DNA of 12,567 nt from contig JBPCTR010000105.1 in NCBI GenBank assembly GCA_051011575.1, positions 1 through 12,567 on the forward strand, read 5' to 3'. This document shows positions 1-6,976 of the stretch, in pieces. This DNA comes from SHLQ01 sp051011575. GTDB lineage: Bacteria; Actinomycetota; Acidimicrobiia; Acidimicrobiales; SHLQ01. Made by a program: the position numbers and the translations under genes. The first letter of the stretch is position 1; each line of letters opens with the position of its first letter. A model generated the notes under the pieces. The model was given only the letters and a program-made list of their open reading frames with translations. It did no database searches and was not told the DNA's origin.

Positions 1-7
1 GCTCGAT

Positions 8-1858
8 TCAGCGCGTGAGCTGAGACACGTCGCGCACGGCGCCACGAGCGGCCGAGGTCGTCATCGCCGCATATGCCAGAAGCGCCTGACTCACGACGCG
101 GTCGCGGTCGACGGGTGTGTACGCGTCCTCCCCACGGGCGAGCTGGGCCTCGTGGCGGGCAGCGAGGGTGGCCTCGTCGACCGCCAGGTTGATACTGCGA
201 CTCGGAATGTCGATCTCGATGATGTCGCCGTCTTCGATCAGGCCGATCGGGCCGCCTTCGCCCGCCTCGGGGGAAGCGTGGCCGATACTGAGGCCTGACG
301 TGCCGCCGGAGAAGCGGCCGTCGGTGAGCAGCGCACATTCCTTCCCGAGACCCCGACTCTTGATGTAGGTGGTCGGGTACAGCATCTCCTGCATACCCGG
401 CCCGCCCTTGGGGCCTTCGTAGCGCACGATCACGACCTCGCCGGGTTGCACCTCTTCGAGCACACCCTCCATGGCGTCTTCCTGCGACTCGTAGACCCGT
501 GCCGGACCGCTGAACTGCCAGATCGCTTCGTCGACGCCGGCGGTCTTCACGATGCACCCATCGACAGCGATATTGCCGTAGAGGACTGCCAGGCCGCCCT
601 CCTGCGAGTAGGCGTTTTCGACCGAGCGGATGCAACCGAACATGCGGTCGGTATCGAGTGTGTCCCATCGAGTGGCCTGACTGAAGGCGGTCTGGGTGGG
701 AATACCAGCGGGGCCGGCGCGGAAGAAGGTCTGCACCTCTTCGGAAGGATCGAGCGCGATGTCCCAGCGGGCCAGAGCGTCGTCCCAGTTGTTGGCGTGG
801 ATGAGCGGCGTGGCGGTGTCGATGATTCCGCCGCGAGCGAGCTCGCCCATGATCGCCGGAACGCCACCAGCACGGTGGACGTCTTCGACGTGGTACTCCT
901 GCACCGATGGCGCCACCTTGCACAGGTTGGGCACCCGGCGGCTGAGCGCATCGATGTCGGCCATCGTGAAGTCGACCTCACCCTCTTCGGCCGCAGCCAG
1001 CAGGTGCAGGATCGTGTTGGTCGAGCCGCCCATGGCAATGTCGAGCGCCATCGCGTTGGTGAACGCGGCCTTGCTGCCGACGCTGCGGGGCAGGACCGAG
1101 TCGTCGTCCTTTTCGTAGTACCGCTTGGCGATGTCGACGATCATGGAACCGGCCTCGAGGAACAGGCGCTCACGGTCGGCGTGTGTGGCGAGCGTGGTGC
1201 CGTTGCCGGGCAGCGAGAGACCCAGCGCCTCGGTGAGGCAGTTCATCGAGTTCGCGGTGAACATTCCCGAGCACGACCCGCACGTGGGACAGGCCGACCG
1301 CTCGATGCGGTCGACATCTTCGTCGGACACCGTGCTGTCACCCGCCTTCATCATGGCGTCGATCAGGTCAACCTTCACCTCGGCACCGGCGAGCCGGGTC
1401 TTGCCGGCTTCCATCGGACCACCCGACACGAAGATTGCCGGCACGTTCAATCGCATCGCCGCCATGAGCATGCCGGGCGTGATCTTGTCGCAGTTGCTGA
1501 TGCACACGACCGCGTCGGCCTGGTGCGCATTCACCATGTACTCGACCGCATCAGCGATCAGTTCGCGACTGGGGAGGCTGTACAGCATTCCGGAGTGGCC
1601 CATGGCAATGCCATCGTCGACGGCGATGGTATTGAACTCCTTGGCCACACCCCCGGACGCCTCCACCTCGCGGGCCACGAGCTGGCCCATGTCCTTCAGG
1701 TGGACGTGGCCGGGCACGAACTGCGTGAAACTGTTGGCGATCGCGATGATCGGCTTGTTGTCGAAGTCCTCGTCGGTCATGCCCGTGGCACGCCAGAGGG
1801 CACGGGCGCCGGCCATGTTGCGGCCGTGGGTGGACGTGTGGGAGCGATACGTCGGCAT
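8..1858 (-). CDS. ilvD: Dihydroxy-acid dehydratase IlvD, [4Fe-4S] type
   Basis: This enzyme dehydrates 2,3-dihydroxy-isovalerate and 2,3-dihydroxy-3-methylvalerate to 2-oxoisovalerate and 2-oxo-3-methylvalerate, the shared step of valine, leucine, isoleucine and pantothenate synthesis in the cytoplasm. The 616-residue protein matches the length and layout of E. coli IlvD from end to end, starting with MPTYRSHTSTHGRNMAGARA. Iron-sulfur ligands are Cys123 (NCDKITPG) and Cys196 (ACPTCGSCSG). The extra cysteine of [2Fe-2S] homologues (P-C-N-x-H-L) is Gly50 here (VPGHVHL), which points to an oxygen-sensitive [4Fe-4S] enzyme. C-terminal signatures GPKGGPGMQEM and TDGRFSGGTSGLSIGH are intact. The ATG at 1858 gives the family N-terminus exactly. 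No Shine-Dalgarno is visible, but a promoter-like pair sits directly upstream (1865-1893). It is divergent from the nucleoside hydrolase. Identification is very secure. Confidence 0.98.
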   Translation of the reverse strand: MPTYRSHTSTHGRNMAGARALWRATGMTDEDFDNKPIIAIANSFTQFVPGHVHLKDMGQLVAREVEASGGVAKEFNTIAVDDGIAMGHSGMLYSLPSRELIADAVEYMVNAHQADAVVCISNCDKITPGMLMAAMRLNVPAIFVSGGPMEAGKTRLAGAEVKVDLIDAMMKAGDSTVSDEDVDRIERSACPTCGSCSGMFTANSMNCLTEALGLSLPGNGTTLATHADRERLFLEAGSMIVDIAKRYYEKDDDSVLPRSVGSKAAFTNAMALDIAMGGSTNTILHLLAAAEEGEVDFTMADIDALSRRVPNLCKVAPSVQEYHVEDVHRAGGVPAIMGELARGGIIDTATPLIHANNWDDALARWDIALDPSEEVQTFFRAGPAGIPTQTAFSQATRWDTLDTDRMFGCIRSVENAYSQEGGLAVLYGNIAVDGCIVKTAGVDEAIWQFSGPARVYESQEDAMEGVLEEVQPGEVVIVRYEGPKGGPGMQEMLYPTTYIKSRGLGKECALLTDGRFSGGTSGLSIGHASPEAGEGGPIGLIEDGDIIEIDIPSRSINLAVDEATLAARHEAQLARGEDAYTPVDRDRVVSQALLAYAAMTTSAARGAVRDVSQLTR

Positions 1859-1864
1859 GCCACA

Positions 1865-1893
1865 ATTCTAAGAGCAGGGCTAGCGTCCGTCAC
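1865..1893 (-). promoter_or_regulatory. Candidate leaderless sigma70-type promoter of ilvD
   Basis: On the minus strand, GTGACG (1893-1888) and TAGAAT (1870-1865) are separated by 17 bases. They resemble the -35 (TTGACA, 4 of 6) and -10 (TATAAT, 5 of 6) boxes. Only six bases lie between the -10 box and the ilvD ATG, so transcription would start at or next to the start codon, giving a leaderless mRNA. This fits the lack of a ribosome binding site. It is a prediction from sequence only. Confidence 0.5.
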
Positions 1894-1894
1894 C

Positions 1895-2833
1895 ATGCGC
1901 AAGTTTCTGATCGACACCGATACCGCCAGCGACGACGCCGTCGCCATGTGCATGGCGCTGCGTCAGCCCGATATCGACGTGCTCGCGTTCACGGTCGTGG
2001 CGGGCAACGTGCCGCTCGATCAGGCCGTGCAGAACGCGCTGTACACGGTGGCATTGTGTGGACTGGAAACGCCGGTTCATGCCGGGGCCGCCCGTCCGAT
2101 CCTGCGCGATCTCGGCACCGCCCAGGACGTTCACGGCGACGACGGCCTCGGCGATATCGGACTCGACCTGTCGGGTCGCACGCCCGCGAGCACCGAGGGC
2201 GTTCGGGTCATCGTCGACACGATCAGGGCCAATCCAGGTGAGATCACGCTCGTGACGCTGGGACCGCTGACCAATGTGGCCACCGCGCTGTTGTGGGCGC
2301 CCGACATCGCCGAGAAGGTCGAACGCGTCGTCGTGATGGGAGGCACCGGCGAGCACGGTCCCGGCAACATCAGCCCGTCGGCCGAGTTCAACTTCTGGGT
2401 CGATCCCGAGGCGGTGCGTGTTGTGCTCCGAAGCGGCATGCCGCTCGAGCTGGTGGGCTGGGACGTCTCGATCGCCTCCGCCGTGGTCACCGATGAACGT
2501 CGAGGCCAGATCCGGGGCCTCGAAACCGACGTTGCGAACTTCAGCCTCGATATCCAGGCCACACTCACCGACTACGCCTGGAACGAAACCCGTCTCGCAG
2601 GCCCCGATTTTCCCGACCCGATCGCAATGGCCCACGCGATCGACCCGTCACCGGCCGAGCTGGAACACCTGGGGGTCGACGTCGCCATCGGTGCCGAGCC
2701 GATGCGAGGAACGATGATCGTCGACCACTACGGCTTCGCGGACCTCCCCCGCAACGCCCACATCGTCACCCACTACCCCGAAGACGCGTTCTTCGACCTT
2801 CTCCTCACCCTCCTCGGCCCCGGAGGGGTCTGA
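1895..2833 (+). CDS. Nucleoside hydrolase (IU-NH family), His-lacking motif
   Basis: This is a cytoplasmic Ca2+-dependent N-ribohydrolase of the inosine-uridine nucleoside hydrolase family, which splits nucleosides into base and ribose for salvage. The 312-residue protein has the family length. The N-terminal metal motif is IDTDTASDDA (Asp7, Asp9, Asp13, Asp14). It is followed by HGDDGLGD (80-87), LGPLTN (122-127), VVMGG (146-150), PSAEFNFWVDPEA (161-173) and the C-terminal metal aspartate Asp241. In characterised members this aspartate is preceded by a catalytic His (HDP); here the motif is PDP, so the usual proton donor is missing. The substrate is therefore uncertain. The ATG at 1895 is chosen because the metal motif begins seven codons later. 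The frame is open far upstream, but that stretch is antisense to ilvD. No Shine-Dalgarno is visible. TAGCGT eight bases upstream is a weak -10 candidate. Confidence 0.9.
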   Translation: MRKFLIDTDTASDDAVAMCMALRQPDIDVLAFTVVAGNVPLDQAVQNALYTVALCGLETPVHAGAARPILRDLGTAQDVHGDDGLGDIGLDLSGRTPASTEGVRVIVDTIRANPGEITLVTLGPLTNVATALLWAPDIAEKVERVVVMGGTGEHGPGNISPSAEFNFWVDPEAVRVVLRSGMPLELVGWDVSIASAVVTDERRGQIRGLETDVANFSLDIQATLTDYAWNETRLAGPDFPDPIAMAHAIDPSPAELEHLGVDVAIGAEPMRGTMIVDHYGFADLPRNAHIVTHYPEDAFFDLLLTLLGPGGV

Positions 2834-2858
2834 CCCCATTTTGGGATAAGGGGTCAGA
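2825..2858. terminator. Bidirectional hairpin between convergent genes; REP-like palindrome
   Basis: TCTGACCCC (2829-2837) and GGGGTCAGA (2850-2858) form a perfect 9-bp stem with a 12-base loop containing TTTT. The left part, GGGGTCTGACCCC (2825-2837), is itself palindromic around one base. The element lies between the convergent nucleoside hydrolase and protease genes and would serve both strands as a terminator, though neither side has a clear U-tract. The TGA stops of both genes (2831-2833 plus; 2856-2854 minus) lie in the equivalent position of each arm. The repeated 13-mer style resembles short dispersed intergenic palindromes. Whether it recurs in this genome cannot be seen here. Confidence 0.65.
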
Positions 2859-3528
2859 GGACCTCGACGACGAGGTGGGCGGCGGGGTCGCATCGGTAGG
2901 TGCGGTCGGGGGCGCCGAGGATGAAGTCGATCTCCTCTCGTCTCACGGCAAAGCTCCGGTCCGCTTCGACTTCGCTTCGTCCGAACACGATTCCGGCCAA
3001 CCGGCCCTCGTCATCGAAGAGGCCGGCGCCGCTGTCACCGAGATCGACTCTGGTACGAATCATGTAGCTCAGACGACTCGAACGCACCGTCGAACGAACC
3101 TCTTCGATCCGCACCTCGGCGCGCGAATCGACAGTTGTCGGGCGAGTCTCGTCGGGCAGGATGAGATTCACCCGGTCGTCGGCCACGAGTTCGACCAGCT
3201 CGATCGGGGTCGCCGTGGCCCCAGAAACCTCGAGCATCGCAAGATCCGTTCGAAGATCCATCCTCAACGTCGTTGCACCGACCACCCCGACATCAGGTAG
3301 CTCCACGAGAACCGAGCTGGCGCCGACCACGGTGTGAGCTGCCGTGAGCATGCGATCGCTTTCAACGATGACCCCCACCCCGCTCGTGCCCGATGCATCG
3401 CCGCACGCGGTGGTCGTGAAGGACACGGTCCGCTCGGCCGGTCGGCTCGGGGCCTCCGCCCACCACCACGACGCGACCAGCAACAGGGCGACGGCGGCCA
3501 CGAAGGCAACGATCGATCGAACCGTCAC
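2854..3528 (-). CDS. Membrane-anchored trypsin-like serine protease
   Basis: This is a predicted extracytoplasmic serine protease of the chymotrypsin/HtrA fold. The 224-residue protein begins with a hydrophobic segment (about residues 5-23), a signal anchor or uncleaved signal. The catalytic triad is His65 (LTAAHTVV), Asp95 (RTDLAMLE) and Ser166 (LGDSGAGLF). Cys42 and Cys213, the only two cysteines outside the membrane segment, could form a disulfide. There is no PDZ domain, so it is not a full DegP-type protein. The GTG start at 3528 overlaps the stop of the upstream gene in the sequence GTGA. An ATG further upstream is in frame but would read through the neighbour in another frame, so it was rejected. 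Overlap suggests translational coupling and a shared job with the membrane protein before it. The target is unknown. Confidence 0.85.
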   Translation of the reverse strand: MTVRSIVAFVAAVALLLVASWWWAEAPSRPAERTVSFTTTACGDASGTSGVGVIVESDRMLTAAHTVVGASSVLVELPDVGVVGATTLRMDLRTDLAMLEVSGATATPIELVELVADDRVNLILPDETRPTTVDSRAEVRIEEVRSTVRSSRLSYMIRTRVDLGDSGAGLFDDEGRLAGIVFGRSEVEADRSFAVRREEIDFILGAPDRTYRCDPAAHLVVEVL

Positions 3529-3968
3529 CGGATGGACAGCGCGACCATGTCCGCCTGGAACCGCTTCATCACGCTGTACCGCGTACCGTCGACCAGCCAT
3601 TCGGTGATGACCAGATTGTTGCCGACGAGCTCGATCTCGGCGTCGCTGCCCAACTTGCGGTCGAGGGCGGTCGCCGTCTGACGAATCCGGCTCGATCGGA
3701 GAAGGAAGAGCCCATTGGCGCTCTCGGCGAGCACCCGGTACTCGGTCGTGGCCATGGCGGCGATGGCCGATCCGGCGAGACCGATGCCCACCCGCCCACT
3801 CCATTGTGGAACGCCAACGACGCTCGCCACGGCGAGCATGGCCACGAACGCGGCGATCGCGTACGGGATGAGGAGCCGATGCCGGGTCCACATGTGCACC
3901 ACTCGCACCACCCGTTCATCGGCCGGGAGATGCTTGCGCACCGAGTTCAGGAGAGAGCGTTCACGCAT
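3525..3968 (-). CDS. Two-helix membrane protein of unknown function, coupled to protease
   Basis: I do not recognise a named family. The 147-residue product has a basic, amphipathic N-terminus (1-31), two predicted transmembrane helices (about 32-52 and 57-76) and a soluble C-terminal domain (77-147) that looks beta-rich, with segments such as YRVLAES, GLFLLRSS, EIELVGNNLVITEWLV and YSVMKRF. This layout recalls bacterial PH-like (bPH) membrane proteins, but that is only a resemblance. The C-terminal domain would face the cytoplasm or the outside depending on orientation, which I cannot settle. The ATG at 3968 is preferred; a GTG at 4037 would extend the protein through an upstream hairpin with non-hydrophobic, proline-rich sequence. 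No good ribosome binding site is visible. Its stop overlaps the protease start by four bases, so the two are probably made together. Confidence 0.75.
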   Translation of the reverse strand: MRERSLLNSVRKHLPADERVVRVVHMWTRHRLLIPYAIAAFVAMLAVASVVGVPQWSGRVGIGLAGSAIAAMATTEYRVLAESANGLFLLRSSRIRQTATALDRKLGSDAEIELVGNNLVITEWLVDGTRYSVMKRFQADMVALSIR

Positions 3969-4012
3969 GGGGCAGGGGTGGATCCGTTCTCCCGGCGCAG
4001 ACCAACTCTGCT

Positions 4013-4042
4013 GTGGGGTGCCAGCGTCGGCCGGCACCCCAC
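4013..4042 (-). terminator. Hairpin after dctP, possible terminator
   Basis: GTGGGGTGCC (4013-4022) and GGCACCCCAC (4033-4042) form a perfect 10-bp stem around a 10-base loop. It lies 25 bases past the dctP stop, in the 99-base gap before the membrane-protein gene on the same strand. There is no U-tract, so it may be an attenuator or an mRNA 3'-end stabiliser that lets the transporter be expressed separately from the protease pair. Confidence 0.55.
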
Positions 4043-4067
4043 CGACAGAGGAGGGTTCAGGACCGAA

Positions 4068-5309
4068 TCAGAGATCGGACTGCTGGTTGAGATATGACTT
4101 CTCGGCGAGGCCGTGCCACTCCGAGACCGCATCGCGGTACTCGCGCCACGGGCCCAGGATGGCGGCGAACCGGGAGTCGTCGCCAGCGATTCCGTCGAGT
4201 ACGTTCTCGGTCTCCTCCTTGAAGGCACCCATGATCTCGCTGTTGAACTCCTGGATGTTGGCGAAGCCCTTGATCGTCTGAAGATCGATGGGGTTCAGCG
4301 TGTCGTAGGTGGCCAACATGTTGTTGTTCGAGAGCGCAGCTGCGTTTTCGACGGCTGCCTGATACTGCTCGGGAAGCTCGTTCCACTCGGCGAGCGGGAA
4401 CTGGACCTCGAGCGCCGTGCCGGGCTCCCACCAGCCGGGGTGGTAGTAGAACAGCTCGCCATCGAACTGGTCGAGGCCGAGGATCAGGTCGTCGGTAGGG
4501 CCCACGAATTCGGCGGCGTCGATCGCACCGGTCTGGATTGCCTGGAGGATTTCGCCACCAGGCATCGAGATCTGCTCACCACCGAGGTTCGTGAGCACCT
4601 GGCCCGCGACGCCCGGAATGCGCATCGTGAGGCCGTTCAGATCGCTTACGCTCTCGATCGGCTTGGAGAACCACCCACCCATCTGGCAGCCGGTACCACC
4701 GGCCGGGAAGCTTATCGTTCCGTGCTCTTCGGCGTAGAAGGCGTTCAGGATGTCGATGCCCCGATCGCCGCCGTTGTACCCCTGGTAGAGCCATGCGTTC
4801 TGCTGACGCTGGTTCAGCCCGAAGGGCACGGCGGTGCCGAACTGCTGTACCGGGCTGAGGCCGGTGTAGTAGTACGACGCGGTGTGGCCAGCGGCAACGC
4901 CGCCGTCGCGCACGGCGGGAAGCACCTCGGTGCCGCCCACGATCTCACCCGCTGGCCGGGCGTTGATCTTGAAGCGACCACCGGTAAGGCGGCTGACCTG
5001 CTCGGCGAAGAACGTGGCCCCACCGAAGATCGTGACGAGTGCAGTGGGCCAACTGGTGGCCATCTCCCACTCGATCTCGGGAGCGTCCTGGCTGGCTTCG
5101 ATGATCTCGTCATCGGTGGTGTCGTCGCCACCACTGTCCGAGTCACCCCCTGTGCCCCCATCGGCGCTCTCCGCGGGGTCATCGCTGGCGCACGCGGCAA
5201 GAATGCCCGCGGTCGCCGCGAAGCCGGCAACGCCGACTCCCGCTTTCCCGAGAAACGATCGCCGGTTTATCTCCGGCATCTCGATTCCTTCCTGTGCTTC
5301 AACGTCCAT
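4068..5309 (-). CDS. dctP: TRAP transporter substrate-binding lipoprotein (DctP, TakP-like)
   Basis: This is the extracytoplasmic solute receptor that hands an organic acid to the DctQM permease. The 413-residue protein has a twin-arginine signal (NRRSFLG, Arg16-Arg17), a hydrophobic stretch and a lipobox LAAC with Cys40 as the lipidated residue, so it should be exported folded by Tat and tethered to the membrane. Residues 41-70 form a Gly/Asp/Ser-rich linker. The domain then runs from about 78 to 410. Arg230 (LTMRIPG) is the conserved carboxylate-binding arginine of TRAP receptors. FPAGGTGCQMGGWF (201-214) and AEFVGPTDD (266-274) resemble the TakP/lactate-binding branch, which takes 2-oxoacids or monocarboxylates; the ligand is inferred. 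The ATG at 5309 has a perfect AGGAGG seven bases upstream. A second ATG at 5279, also with a purine-rich site, would give 403 residues and keep the signal. Confidence 0.93.
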   Translation of the reverse strand: MDVEAQEGIEMPEINRRSFLGKAGVGVAGFAATAGILAACASDDPAESADGGTGGDSDSGGDDTTDDEIIEASQDAPEIEWEMATSWPTALVTIFGGATFFAEQVSRLTGGRFKINARPAGEIVGGTEVLPAVRDGGVAAGHTASYYYTGLSPVQQFGTAVPFGLNQRQQNAWLYQGYNGGDRGIDILNAFYAEEHGTISFPAGGTGCQMGGWFSKPIESVSDLNGLTMRIPGVAGQVLTNLGGEQISMPGGEILQAIQTGAIDAAEFVGPTDDLILGLDQFDGELFYYHPGWWEPGTALEVQFPLAEWNELPEQYQAAVENAAALSNNNMLATYDTLNPIDLQTIKGFANIQEFNSEIMGAFKEETENVLDGIAGDDSRFAAILGPWREYRDAVSEWHGLAEKSYLNQQSDL

Positions 5310-5316
5310 CTTTTTT

Positions 5317-5322
5317 CCTCCT
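5317..5322 (-). promoter_or_regulatory. Strong ribosome binding site of dctP
   Basis: AGGAGG on the minus strand is followed by seven A/G-rich bases and the ATG at 5309. It is the strongest Shine-Dalgarno in the window and decides the start codon. It fits the need to make more binding protein than permease from one transcript. Confidence 0.8.
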
Positions 5323-5344
5323 ATTCGATGGCAATGCTGTTGAT

Positions 5345-6964
5345 CTAGATCTCGATGTTGCTGAACCATCGAATGGACGAGAACGTGATCTCGTCCCAAA
5401 TTCCAAGGATCACGAGCGCGATGCTCTGGAGCACCATGAATGGGATGGCGCCTTTGTGAATGTCGGCGGTCTTCACCTCGGGCGGGGCCACGCTCTGCAG
5501 GTAGAAGAGTGAGAACCCCACCGGTGGCGAGATGAACGCCATGTTGAGATTGACCGCCATGAGCATGGCGAACCAGATGGTTTCCGCTTCGGTGAACGCC
5601 AGCTCTTGCATGGCCGGAACAAAGATGGGCACCACGATGAAGGTGATCTCGAGGAATTCGAGGTTGATACCCAGAATGAACACCGCAACCATTGCGATCA
5701 GGACGAAACCCCACTTGCCGCCACCGACCGAAGTGAGCCATTCGGAGACCTGATCGGCCCCACCGAGCTCGCGGAACATGGTGCGAAAGAAGGTCGAGCA
5801 GAAGAGCAGCGTCATCACGAGGATGGTCACGTTCGCCGTCGACACGCCCGCGGCCCGAAGAGCTTTTCTCGTGAGCTTCCATTCGGGCTCGATGTGCGTG
5901 GCGCCGTCGCGGATCAGCTGCTTGTCGACCTGGCGATTGAGCACGGTGAGGATCAGCGCACCGAGCACACCGACAGCACCCGATTCCGAGGGCGTGGCTA
6001 TTCCCTGGAAGATCGAGAACAGCACACCCACGATGAGCACGACGGTGGGCACGATCGACGCGAGCACCTCGGTGCCGAGCATTCGGGTTACCGCCATCAG
6101 GCTGAAGAGCCCGATGAAGGAGATCGCGGCACCGGTCAGCGCGAACTCGAGTGCGTTGGTGACGTCGGGATTCGCTCCGCGCAAGATGAGCACGAGGAAG
6201 ACCATGAACGAGAGGATCAGGGCGAGGATCGCCTTGGTGCGCAGCGATGGGTTCCCGGCAAGCGTTCGTTCTTCGGGCGGCATGACCGGGGCCAGCTCGG
6301 GCTTGAGATAAGAGATGCCCAGCACATAGGCGACGTACAGGCCGGAGAGAAGCAGCCCGGGCAGAAGCGCGCCAGCGAACAATCCGAGAATGCCGACGCC
6401 CAGCTGCTGCGCCAACAGGATCAGCACGATGCTCGGCGGGAGGAGCTGGGCGAGCGTGCCCGACGCAGTGATTGCACCGGTGGCCAGCTTGTGGTCGTAG
6501 CCGAGCCGCACCATCGCCGGCAACGACAGGAGCCCCATCACGATCACGGTCGCCGCGACCACGCCGGTGGCCGCTGCGAGAAGCGTGCCCACGATCACGA
6601 CCGCTGCGGCCACACCACCGCGCAACGGGCCCATCAGCAAGCCGATCGCGTTCAACAACCGCTCGGCCAGACCCGACCGTTCGAGGATCGCTCCCATCAG
6701 CACGAACAACGGCACGGCGAGCAACGTTGCGTCGGCCACCTGGGTGAACCAGTTGTTCGGCAAGGTCGAGAGCGATTGCACGCGGAATACGCCGGTCACG
6801 TCACCAATGAACGAGAACGCCAGCGCGACGCTCGCGAATGAAAAGGCGACGTTGTATCCGGTGAGAATCAGCACCATGAACACGGCGAACATCAGCAACG
6901 AAAGGAACACGCCCCACTCGAGTCCGAGGAAGGACTCAATGGCCAGAACGCCGACATCAGTCAC
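5345..6964 (-). CDS. dctM: TRAP transporter large permease subunit (DctM)
   Basis: This is the large membrane subunit of the TRAP transporter, which carries the ion-coupled translocation pathway. The 539-residue protein is almost entirely hydrophobic helices. Family signatures are AITASGTLAQLLPPSIV (164-180), ATPSESGAVGVLGAL (323-337), GINLEFLEITFIVVPIF (432-448) and MAFISPPVGFSLFYLQ (475-490). It is longer than the classical C4-dicarboxylate DctM (about 430 residues), with additional helices between about 245 and 345 and a charged loop at 344-370. This is typical of the TakM branch and agrees with the TakP-like receptor. The GTG at 6964 is taken as start, 12 bases after the dctQ stop. No strong ribosome binding site is seen, so coupling to dctQ is likely. 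The gap to dctP is 35 bases. Confidence 0.95.
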   Translation of the reverse strand: MTDVGVLAIESFLGLEWGVFLSLLMFAVFMVLILTGYNVAFSFASVALAFSFIGDVTGVFRVQSLSTLPNNWFTQVADATLLAVPLFVLMGAILERSGLAERLLNAIGLLMGPLRGGVAAAVVIVGTLLAAATGVVAATVIVMGLLSLPAMVRLGYDHKLATGAITASGTLAQLLPPSIVLILLAQQLGVGILGLFAGALLPGLLLSGLYVAYVLGISYLKPELAPVMPPEERTLAGNPSLRTKAILALILSFMVFLVLILRGANPDVTNALEFALTGAAISFIGLFSLMAVTRMLGTEVLASIVPTVVLIVGVLFSIFQGIATPSESGAVGVLGALILTVLNRQVDKQLIRDGATHIEPEWKLTRKALRAAGVSTANVTILVMTLLFCSTFFRTMFRELGGADQVSEWLTSVGGGKWGFVLIAMVAVFILGINLEFLEITFIVVPIFVPAMQELAFTEAETIWFAMLMAVNLNMAFISPPVGFSLFYLQSVAPPEVKTADIHKGAIPFMVLQSIALVILGIWDEITFSSIRWFSNIEI

Positions 6965-6976
6965 GAGGTCGTTCGC

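Noticed and set aside
446..1894. Long upstream extension of the nucleoside hydrolase frame on the plus strand
   Set aside because: It is antisense to ilvD, has no family similarity that I recognise, and the hydrolase metal motif begins right after the ATG at 1895.
4113..5348. 411-codon plus-strand open frame opposite dctP
   Set aside because: It is the complement of a confident gene in a GC-rich genome, its composition is low-complexity and charged, and no domain is visible.
5310..5882. N-terminal extension of dctP to an upstream start
   Set aside because: It would overlap dctM out of frame and bury the Tat signal; the ATG at 5309 has a perfect ribosome binding site.
5606..6841. 411-codon plus-strand open frame opposite dctM
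   Set aside because: Extremely His/Arg/Glu/Gln-rich product with no fold-like pattern, as expected from the reverse of a hydrophobic membrane gene.
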